A DNA stretch of 25,730 bases from a virus. Location of the stretch: positions 1 through 25,730 of IMG/VR virus record IMGVR_UViG_3300014501_000064. One strand, 5' to 3'. A program made the translations under genes and the position numbers. Positions 7,089-14,227 of this stretch are shown here, piece after piece. The notes beneath the pieces are model-generated. The model worked only from the letters and a program-made list of their open reading frames with translations, searched no databases and had not been told where the DNA came from. How positions within the stretch are numbered: position 1 is the stretch's first letter; every line of letters begins with the position of its first letter.

Positions 7089-7745
7089 ATGTCTGAACCT
7101 GTTGTTCCTCCAACTTTTACAGTAACAGTCAGTTCACCATTAGACGGTTCACCGGCTGTTGGGGATAATATTCAATTCTCCCAGTCGACAAGTGTAGTTG
7201 CTGTACCATCTGCAACCGCAACGGCTTTAGCTGCACTGGCTAATGCAATGTGGCCTGATTTAATTAATCAGCAGACACAAATTTCGCCACCACGTAATGG
7301 TATGGATCGATCAACCGGACAGTTGCTGCAAGGTTGGGACCACGTTGAGCAATCGATGGAAATAATTTTCGAAACGCCGTTTCACCAACGGGTGTTGCGC
7401 AGATGGGTTGGCAGTTTCGTCCCGTCAATCTTGGGCGACAATGTTGTGCCGCGTGTGATCATGCGTTTTTTTTGGGCAATTGCATCGGCGCTCGATATGT
7501 GGGAGCCGGACTATCGGATCAAGCAAGTTTACTTTATGGGTAACACCTTGAACCAATGGTCGCCAGCAACTTTGGACGCTGTGAGTTTGATCAGGCAGGG
7601 ACAAGTTATTTTTCGTAATGAAGGTGTTTATTATCCAAGAGGTCATCTTGGAAATTTCACTCCTTACGAACAACGTCAATTTGGTTTAGTTGGGCGCGGT
7701 GGTCAATTATGGGACGTTGTCAGCCCAACATCAACATCGCAGTGA
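7089..7745 (+). CDS. W: Baseplate wedge protein, P2 gpW / T4 gp25-like
   Basis: 218 residues, with AAGGGA ahead of the ATG. Residues ~70-135 match the gpW/gp25 family pattern: NGMDRSTGQLLQGWDHVEQS, then MEIIFETPFHQRVLRRWVGS. The hallmarks are a G-M-D-R-x-T-G strand, a Q-S-I/M helix, a T-P-x-x-x-R turn and a Y/V-G-S ending. P2 gpW is about 115 residues. Here an N-terminal beta segment (residues 1-45) and a C-terminal tail of ~60 residues are additional; the tail includes GVYYPRGHLGNFTPYEQRQF. The protein would join the inner baseplate ring and help nucleate the sheath. The gene order V-W-J-I supports the call. Confidence 0.8.
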   Translation: MSEPVVPPTFTVTVSSPLDGSPAVGDNIQFSQSTSVVAVPSATATALAALANAMWPDLINQQTQISPPRNGMDRSTGQLLQGWDHVEQSMEIIFETPFHQRVLRRWVGSFVPSILGDNVVPRVIMRFFWAIASALDMWEPDYRIKQVYFMGNTLNQWSPATLDAVSLIRQGQVIFRNEGVYYPRGHLGNFTPYEQRQFGLVGRGGQLWDVVSPTSTSQ

Positions 7746-7752
7746 GGGTGCC

Positions 7753-8784
7753 ATGGCTGCTATAAATTTTGATAATTTGGTTACCACGACACCATCGCGT
7801 TTTTCAACCATCAATCCCTTGTTGCTTGGCCCGATGGCTGTACTGGAAACGATTTCGACCGAGAATATGATCACCGCTCGTATGGCGCAGTTGGTGACGA
7901 TCTGGGCAAGTTACGATCCGCCCAATGCCGCACAGTATGATGTAGGCAATCTTGAATTTGATCCGATCAGGATAAATCAAGAACTCAATAGTTTTTTTGA
8001 ATTGTTGGTGCGTGACCGTGTCAATCAGGCAGCACGCTCCGTCACACTGGCTTTCGCAGTTGGCACCGATCTTGACGCCATTGCCAGTCGTTATCCAGGT
8101 GGCGTGCCACGTCTCGCAGGCGAAACCGATACTGCGTATCAGCAACGCATCTGGATGTCGGTTAGCGCTCTATCGCTTAATGGCCCCGGTATGGGGACCT
8201 ATGACAGCTATGTCTTCTGGACGATGTCAGCACCCATGCCTGCGGTGGCTGCTGATGGTGTCACACCAGTGCCCGCGATCAGGCACGCATCGGCGTTCAC
8301 GATACCCGGCACCGGTCAAATTTATATCGCGATCATGTCGGCGGCCACGAGCGTAATTCCGTTGTTTCCAAATTTGGCTGGTGATACTACCATGGTTGCC
8401 ACACCAATTCCGACATCGGATCAGATCGCGGCGGTCTATCAATACATCACAGCATCAGGTTCTGCGCGCAAGGGTTTGACTGATGTTATCAACGTGCTAG
8501 CGCCAAAAATTGTTTACACTACGATCAATGTTCAAATTTGGCTATTTCCGGGTGTTGATCAAGTCACGCTGATGAACGAATGCAATATTGCGATGAGTAC
8601 ATTGGTGCAGGATATAAACTGGCTTGGTGCTGACCTGACGTTGCTATCAATTAACGGAGCGCTTGCACAAGTCGGTGTTTATAATACCAAGATCATTTCA
8701 CCTGCAGCTGACATCATTGTCGGAACTGATTCGTGCATCGTTGTAACAGGTGTGACGCTTCAATATATTGGAACGGGTCAGTGA
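7753..8784 (+). CDS. J: Baseplate wedge protein, P2 gpJ-like
   Basis: 343 residues from the ATG at 7753, eight bases past the W stop with GTGAGGGTG upstream; the frame stays open upstream to 7690 but that segment overlaps W. Family features include the opening AAINFDNLVTT, a helix LETISTENMITARMAQLVTI, a second helix RDRVNQAARSVTLAFAVGTD leading to LDAIASRYPGGVPR, then E-T-D-T-A-Y-Q-Q-R-I-W. The helical arm with G-T-D-L-D and E-T-D-x-x-Y-x-x-R is characteristic of gpJ/Mu gp47 baseplate proteins. The last 100 residues contain the expected IPTSDQIAAVYQYITASGSA segment. It forms the baseplate wedge together with I. Its stop overlaps the GTG start of I. Confidence 0.82.
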   Translation: MAAINFDNLVTTTPSRFSTINPLLLGPMAVLETISTENMITARMAQLVTIWASYDPPNAAQYDVGNLEFDPIRINQELNSFFELLVRDRVNQAARSVTLAFAVGTDLDAIASRYPGGVPRLAGETDTAYQQRIWMSVSALSLNGPGMGTYDSYVFWTMSAPMPAVAADGVTPVPAIRHASAFTIPGTGQIYIAIMSAATSVIPLFPNLAGDTTMVATPIPTSDQIAAVYQYITASGSARKGLTDVINVLAPKIVYTTINVQIWLFPGVDQVTLMNECNIAMSTLVQDINWLGADLTLLSINGALAQVGVYNTKIISPAADIIVGTDSCIVVTGVTLQYIGTGQ

Positions 8785-10202
8785 TTGATCTCACCAGCAC
8801 CGCACCAGTAAACGATCCTGAATATGGAACGACAGACCCTGTTTGGCCGGAAATTCTGGCGACAGCTGGTTCTGATGTCATCTATCGCGCCGCTGCTGGA
8901 CTTGAGAAGGCGATGGCCGATGTTGATGCCGGTCGGCTGATTTCAACTTATGCCGAGTTGGTTTCTGATCAATGGGATGCCTATTCAATCTCTTATCGCA
9001 ATCTGCCTTATCTTGCATGGGCGAGCGGATGTAATCTATGGGAAGAGAGCTGGTCAGAGGGGTTCAAACGTTATTGGGTTGCTAACCAGATGACGTTTCA
9101 ATCCCAACGCGGTTCGCTGCTCGGCATCAGCAATTTCGTCAATGCTGTTGGAGCTGAAGTTCTCAGCGCAGTGGTACCACCGGCGTCATTCTATCCTAAC
9201 CCATCTCAGACACCGGCTCAGACGGCGGCCTACGTTGCACGCTTTCCACAGCTGCGCCTCTATCCTTATGCGCCGACACCCGTTGAGCCTTATCTTTGCT
9301 TCCCTGGCAATTTTGTTGATCCTGTAACTAACGAAAAGGTATTCAACAAAAACGGCTGCTTTCTTGGTCCGCTACAAATGTTCTATCCAACTAATTACAA
9401 CGCCGGTGGACAATACTTTCAAGATGCGGTGTTGTGGGACCAGGGCGTATCGACTAACCTGACAGTGCAACAATGGACGCAAGTTGATGTCGGTACACAA
9501 CAGGATACGCTCTACACTCAAGTGACAATGCCGGGAATATCAGATGATCATTTCTTCATGGGTCGATCCGGAAAATATTTCCTGCCTGCGGGTCATCCGG
9601 TCTCACAGAACAAATATGGAATTTTTCTGGGTGCTCTATATAACACCGCCGATCACATTGCCCTTGTTCCGCAGAATGTAGATTTAACGCTGTTCGAAGC
9701 CAAAGCAATTTATCAAACGGTGTTGCCGGGTTTGCAGCCGCTTGAAGTGACACCTGAGAATGTGGCGTCTGTTCATCAATCACGGATAACCGAATTCTAT
9801 TGCGGTCAATGTCTTGCTGGAAAGTTTCAACCACCTAGTAATGCGTGGCAGTTCATGTACCAGCTTTGGTACCTGTTTGATCCGACAGTGGTGCCTGCTA
9901 ACAAGAAGGCTAGTTGCTTCATGGGACAGGCACGATTTGGTATTGGAGCATATACCGCTGAACTGAAGATCGCAGCTTACGGTATATGGCCTCGCTTCTA
10001 TTTGCGAGCTGGCGGCTTTCTCAATGGTTTTCTGCCGCCAAAGAACACTAGTGTAACTGACAAAATCCGACGCGCTGTCACAGCTTCGATGGCATTACGC
10101 GATACGGTCGGTATTGATACCTACGTCATGAGAGTTGTTCAAATTTCCGATGCCGTTTTAGCCGATGGAAATACGTGGGTTGGCATGTACATAGAATCGT
10201 AG
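8781..10202 (+). CDS. I: Baseplate/tail protein I-like with long C-terminal extension
   Basis: The best start is GTG 8781, overlapping the J stop (GTGA), giving 473 residues; an upstream in-frame start at 8733 would overlap J by ~50 bases. Residues ~45-135 match P2 gpI: YRNLPYLAWASGCNLWEESW, then S-E-G-F-K-R-Y-W-V-A-N-Q, then Q-R-G-S-L-L-G-I-S-N-F-V-N-A-V-G. These are the LP-LAW, W-x-x-x-x-R and h-G-T elements of that family. P2 gpI is about 176 residues. Here ~330 extra residues follow, rich in aromatic residues and with no motif I recognise. In P2, gpI joins the tail fibre to the wedge, so the extension may form a built-in fibre socket or an additional baseplate domain. That is inference. 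Confidence 0.75.
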   Translation: MIDLTSTAPVNDPEYGTTDPVWPEILATAGSDVIYRAAAGLEKAMADVDAGRLISTYAELVSDQWDAYSISYRNLPYLAWASGCNLWEESWSEGFKRYWVANQMTFQSQRGSLLGISNFVNAVGAEVLSAVVPPASFYPNPSQTPAQTAAYVARFPQLRLYPYAPTPVEPYLCFPGNFVDPVTNEKVFNKNGCFLGPLQMFYPTNYNAGGQYFQDAVLWDQGVSTNLTVQQWTQVDVGTQQDTLYTQVTMPGISDDHFFMGRSGKYFLPAGHPVSQNKYGIFLGALYNTADHIALVPQNVDLTLFEAKAIYQTVLPGLQPLEVTPENVASVHQSRITEFYCGQCLAGKFQPPSNAWQFMYQLWYLFDPTVVPANKKASCFMGQARFGIGAYTAELKIAAYGIWPRFYLRAGGFLNGFLPPKNTSVTDKIRRAVTASMALRDTVGIDTYVMRVVQISDAVLADGNTWVGMYIES

Positions 10203-10276
10203 GTTGGCGAATACATTCAGAGCTAAAATGCGCAATTTATGCGCAGTGATGGCAATAACTCAAAGGAGCGTTAACA
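10203..10276. other. Intergenic gap with short stem-loop
   Basis: This 74-base gap, one of the larger ones in the window, holds TGCGCA (10229-10234), ATTTA, then TGCGCA (10240-10245). It can pair as a 6-bp stem with a 5-base loop. No U-run follows, so an intrinsic terminator is unlikely. CAAAGGAGCG just before the next ATG is the ribosome-binding site. The stem could be an mRNA processing or stability element, or chance. Confidence 0.35.
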
Positions 10277-12799
10277 ATGGCTGAAAATTCTATTATTTTT
10301 CGGGACAATCAAGAGACACAGGCTGATGATTTTAACAACATGCAGTCTTGGATTGGCCAGTCTATTGATGATGTCGTCGGTGATGCCATTTGTGGTGGCA
10401 ACGCCTATACCGGTTTAACAATAACCAAAACCGCAGCGACCCAAATTACGGTACAGGTTGGTCGCTTGTATTGGGCTGGCGCAGTTTACGTGTTGCCTGC
10501 AATTACGGTGCTCGACTTCTACAATAACTTGCCTGTGACGCAGAACCGTCAGTGTGCGGTTGTTGCATGGGGCACGACCGTTCAGCAGGATATCGAGCCG
10601 CGTAACTTTATCATTGATGCTGATACTGGTCAGTCACAGCCGCAATCGGTTGCGATGGAATCCTCGCGTGTACTTAATCTGGCTATTGTTCCGGGTGTAG
10701 AGAATCCAAATCCATCTTATCCGTCAATTTCAGCAACGACCTTGCTGGTCGGTTACGTGTTGCTATCACCGACTGGTGTTGTAAGTTTTCAACAAGTAAC
10801 TTCCACTCAGCTTGATAATTTGACCGCGATTGCTGATGCCGTTATGGGATTACAATCATTTGTTAACCAAATTGCTGGTTCGGTTTCGACGTTGACAACG
10901 GCGTTGGCAGGTTTGTCAGCACAAATGGGCAATTACACGCTGAAGAGTGATTTTGTAAGTTTGGTAACGTTGGTTAATCAAATTTTGGCGAAGGTCAATC
11001 AACCAGCTGCATATCTATGGTATGGCACTGACAATTTTCTTGATGCAACACAGTCACAAACGACTGCGACTGTCGAAGGAGCTTACAACGCTACAATCAA
11101 TGAAGGTTTGCGTTTTCCCGGCAGTGGCAGTGGTTCGGCGAGCTATGCGATGATTCAGTTGTTGAATCCGTCAGACCCTCTTGCAGCTATTGGCACTGAT
11201 AATTTCATGTTACCAACGCCGTCTGGTGCTCGTATTCGCATGGACTGTTCGTTTACAACATTACCGTGGATTGCTGATCCCCTTCTTAATTATGCTTATT
11301 ATGTGCAGGCACTTCGTCTATTGACGCGATCGCGCTATCGTTTCGCTTGTGGCCCGCAATATATGCCGTGCCCTGCATCTCAGGTTTGGTGGTATCAAGC
11401 TCAGCTTGATCCGACGACAAAAATTTTGTCGTTCATTACTGAAACATGGGAAACTTCTGAATGGGCTGACATTGTGCAGCATGATACTGAAGACGATCCT
11501 GATTGGCCGCAACATCAGTTTTTGCGTAACCAATATCTATGGAGAGACAATGTTGATTTGCCTTACTGGTCCAAGATCAACACCAATCTAAATCATAGCG
11601 GAAATCACCTCGGACAATCGTTCTTGAACCAGCAAGACGGTTGGCTCAATGGCGTTATGGTTTATATGAACGCTCAATATTATCAGCCATTGACTGTTTC
11701 AATTGTGGCATGCGATGCGACGGGAACGCCTGATCCAACACAGTTGATCATGGAAGTTGATTTGACTGGCTCCAATATACAATCGTATATGACCACACCA
11801 ATGCAAGTTGGTGATATTTCTGGAGGCGGAGGACCAATTTATACCACATATCAAGCTGATACTGAAAATACGTCTATGGCTCAAATACCAGGTTTCGTTC
11901 CATTTGGACCTATGGTTACGACTTTAGCTGGGTACACCGCCGCTTATAATATTCCAGTTTATGTTTACCCATTACGAATTCCAATTCCGCCGACGTTCTT
12001 GTCTGGTGGAAAACAATATGCCGTAATCTTCACATCAACCTACGGACATGTTTTCAATATCAGTTCTGACCCAAGTTGTTTTGCAGTACATCAGGGCGCA
12101 TACTGGTATTCAACTGGTGCTGGTTTGGCGCAATGGACAACTGGCCTCAAGTCATTACGCTTCCAGTTGTTCTATTCAGTCTGGAACCAATGGCAGGGTC
12201 AGAGCACATCGACGCCTGGTGGGCCATGCATTATCAATTGTCAACCGCTGTCGAAAGCAGGAGGCATTGGAAGTCTTGAAGTGTTGGCTGAAGCAATTAT
12301 TCCAGCAAGTACATCCTTGATTTATCAGATACAAGTTGGCGGTACGTGGATGGATTTTACCTCTGCTCCCAATAGTCCGTCATTTGCAGCGGCACCCGCG
12401 TTGCTGCCGTTCCGTATTTGCTTCAACGGTACGACTGATTTGATGCCGGGCGTCAGTCTGACAAATAGTCAAATTTCATTGTTTGGTGCTACTACCGGAA
12501 CGTTGCATCACATTGGTGACCTCGTTACGCTTGGCTCCCCATGCAGCAGTGTGAAAATTGTTTGCAATGTCACTGGTTTTGTATCGGCACATCAAACGTT
12601 GACGGCTAGCCTCTATTACGGATCGACTTACGATACCACTTCAACTGCGGCTGATGTAATCAATGCTGATGGTACGTTGACGAGGACTTGGACGTTCACG
12701 GTAGCTATCACTGGCACCTTCGAAGTATTGCTAGATGGCACACAAGATGGCACCGGTGATCCGTATATTGTCTCCCAGAAAATTACATTTGCGGAGTAA
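10277..12799 (+). CDS. Large tail fibre/baseplate-associated structural protein
   Basis: 840 residues with a strong ribosome-binding site (AAAGGAGCG). The N-terminus reads AENSIIFRDNQETQADDFNN MQSW, then A-Y-T-G-L-T-I-T-K-T-A-A-T-Q-I-T-V-Q-V-G-R-L-Y-W. It resembles the attachment domain of phage tail proteins that put a G-x-x-V-T builder segment after a short entry helix. Residues ~180-230 (LDNLTAIADAVMGLQSFVNQ, then IAGSVSTLTTALAGL) form a likely coiled coil. The remainder is beta-rich with many aromatic and Asn/Gly turns and contains a segment with VYPLRIPIPPTFLSGGKQYA. No enzymatic motif is visible. It occupies the position of P2 gene H (fibre), right after I. I interpret it as the main fibre or a baseplate-attached plate protein; its exact role is unknown. 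Confidence 0.6.
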   Translation: MAENSIIFRDNQETQADDFNNMQSWIGQSIDDVVGDAICGGNAYTGLTITKTAATQITVQVGRLYWAGAVYVLPAITVLDFYNNLPVTQNRQCAVVAWGTTVQQDIEPRNFIIDADTGQSQPQSVAMESSRVLNLAIVPGVENPNPSYPSISATTLLVGYVLLSPTGVVSFQQVTSTQLDNLTAIADAVMGLQSFVNQIAGSVSTLTTALAGLSAQMGNYTLKSDFVSLVTLVNQILAKVNQPAAYLWYGTDNFLDATQSQTTATVEGAYNATINEGLRFPGSGSGSASYAMIQLLNPSDPLAAIGTDNFMLPTPSGARIRMDCSFTTLPWIADPLLNYAYYVQALRLLTRSRYRFACGPQYMPCPASQVWWYQAQLDPTTKILSFITETWETSEWADIVQHDTEDDPDWPQHQFLRNQYLWRDNVDLPYWSKINTNLNHSGNHLGQSFLNQQDGWLNGVMVYMNAQYYQPLTVSIVACDATGTPDPTQLIMEVDLTGSNIQSYMTTPMQVGDISGGGGPIYTTYQADTENTSMAQIPGFVPFGPMVTTLAGYTAAYNIPVYVYPLRIPIPPTFLSGGKQYAVIFTSTYGHVFNISSDPSCFAVHQGAYWYSTGAGLAQWTTGLKSLRFQLFYSVWNQWQGQSTSTPGGPCIINCQPLSKAGGIGSLEVLAEAIIPASTSLIYQIQVGGTWMDFTSAPNSPSFAAAPALLPFRICFNGTTDLMPGVSLTNSQISLFGATTGTLHHIGDLVTLGSPCSSVKIVCNVTGFVSAHQTLTASLYYGSTYDTTSTAADVINADGTLTRTWTFTVAITGTFEVLLDGTQDGTGDPYIVSQKITFAE

Positions 12800-12804
12800 T
12801 AAAT

Positions 12805-12990
12805 ATGGCTGACATTGTTGCATATAAAATCACAATGAAAGCACCAGTCTTTGCAGCTGGTGTGCAATTTCTGCCGGGACCGGGGCGCAGCTATCGCGTC
12901 TCGGTAGCGACCTATGATTTAACGTTGCCTGATGGCACACCATTTAAAGACAAGTGTGCAACGGTTCAACCTATTCCAGCGGTGAGCTAA
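12805..12990 (+). CDS. Small hypothetical protein in the fibre block
   Basis: 61 residues, five bases after the previous stop, with GGAG in the end of that gene as ribosome-binding site. The sequence is compact and beta-rich: VAYKITMKAPVFAAGVQFLP, then GRSYRVSVATYDLTLPDGTP and FKDKCATVQPIPAVS. No membrane segment or known motif is visible. Strong start signals, tight spacing and retention within a fibre block suggest a real virion or assembly protein. Not recognised. Confidence 0.65.
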   Translation: MADIVAYKITMKAPVFAAGVQFLPGPGRSYRVSVATYDLTLPDGTPFKDKCATVQPIPAVS

Positions 12991-12991
12991 C

Positions 12992-14227
12992 ATGGCGCAA
13001 GCAATTCAAATTTCTGATTTGACGGTTCCGGTCTCGCAGACACCGCTTGATATGGATTTTTTCAATACCCGATTTACGGAAATCGGGAACGCCATTAATG
13101 TTGCAAGTGCTCGTATGGATGCATACGACTCAACCGTAAACACCTTGGTGTCAGCTGGCCTTACACAGCTGAATACGGTGATGGGACCTTATCTTGCTAA
13201 TATCCAAGCTGCTGCACAGCTTGGTTTTTTGACGATAGCAGCCACTGGCGTATCGGTTGCTTTAACCCAGGGAAATAGTGCAACATTTGTAGCGACGAGC
13301 GGTGGACCATTATTTACACCAACGGTTTTCTTGTTGGCATCTGACAATACTGATGCAACAAATTGGGGTTTGCTTCAGGTCACGGAATGGACTGTAGCCA
13401 GCAATACATTGGTCGCCAATGTAGTCTATAGCACTAAAATTCAAGCTTCAAATAACTGGTCTATCTCGGCAAATGCCGCAGTTATTCCAGTGATACAAGC
13501 ATTGGTGACGTTGGCTCAAAATGCATCTGCATCGGCTGTAGACGCTTACGCCAGTGTCGAATCGGCAATATCAGCACTGGAAGGTTTGGCTGCTGCAATT
13601 TCGGCAGGCCCTGTAGCATCCGTTTGCGGTTATACAGGTACTGTCACCTTGATAACAAGTGACATCGGCGGCCTGACTGACGCTCTCGCCACCAAGGCGT
13701 CTCTGACGGCTTTAAGTAATGGTCTAGCCACCACGCAACCAAGCAACACGCTACTATCGTCATTAGCTGGTCTGACATTGACGGCCAACCAATTGATATA
13801 TGCTACCAGTTCAACAACCTTAGCTGCAGCATCATTGACAACGTTTGGAGCATCCCTACTCGCTCTATCCAACGCGACCGCTGTTCTGAGCGCCATCGGT
13901 GCCTCGCCGATCAATCTTCTGTTCAACGCACAAACCGGCACCACTTACACAATGCTGACAACTGACAATGCCCTTGCAGTCAGGTGCACCAATGGCTCAG
14001 CGATCACGGTGACGTTGCCAAATAATTTGCCTGTTGGCTGGAACTGTCTGGTTGAACAAGGTGGCGCTGGACAAGTGGCGTTCAGTGCTGCCAGTGGCGC
14101 TACTATTAACAATCATAACGGTCAGTATAAAATTGTTGGTCAATATGCCACGGTCGGTCTTTATGTTCGATCAAATGTTGATGGTGTCAGTGCAATTTAT
14201 AATCTGTCAGGGAGTACAGCGTTTTGA
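12992..14227 (+). CDS. Tail fibre protein
   Basis: 411 residues. The N-terminus (IQISDLTVPVSQTPLDMDFF, then NTRFTEIGNAINVASARMDA) looks helical and may mediate attachment or trimerisation. Residues ~165-200 (LAQNASASAVDAYASVESAI) are alanine-rich and coiled-coil-like. Residues ~205-235 carry ASVCGYTGTVTLITSDIGGL followed by TDALATKASL. This is close to the V-x-S-V-x-G-x-T-G-x-V-x-L-x-x-x-D-V-G-G-L element common in tail fibre shafts. The end (TTYTMLTTDNALAVRCTNGS, then VTLPNNLPVGWNCLVEQGGA) resembles the beta head domain found in many fibres. It is very likely structural and surface exposed. The stop overlaps the TTG start of the propeller gene (TTGA), so the two may be made in fixed ratio. 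Confidence 0.7.
   Translation: MAQAIQISDLTVPVSQTPLDMDFFNTRFTEIGNAINVASARMDAYDSTVNTLVSAGLTQLNTVMGPYLANIQAAAQLGFLTIAATGVSVALTQGNSATFVATSGGPLFTPTVFLLASDNTDATNWGLLQVTEWTVASNTLVANVVYSTKIQASNNWSISANAAVIPVIQALVTLAQNASASAVDAYASVESAISALEGLAAAISAGPVASVCGYTGTVTLITSDIGGLTDALATKASLTALSNGLATTQPSNTLLSSLAGLTLTANQLIYATSSTTLAAASLTTFGASLLALSNATAVLSAIGASPINLLFNAQTGTTYTMLTTDNALAVRCTNGSAITVTLPNNLPVGWNCLVEQGGAGQVAFSAASGATINNHNGQYKIVGQYATVGLYVRSNVDGVSAIYNLSGSTAF

Noticed and set aside
8733-8780. Longer start for the gpI-like gene with a CNRCDAS N-terminus
   Set aside because: It overlaps the end of J by ~50 bases in a different frame; the GTGA coupling start at 8781 fits the pattern of neighbouring genes better.
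10229-10245. TGCGCA-ATTTA-TGCGCA as an intrinsic terminator
   Set aside because: The stem is only 6 bp and no T-run follows; downstream fibre genes need to be co-expressed. Kept only as a possible stem-loop.
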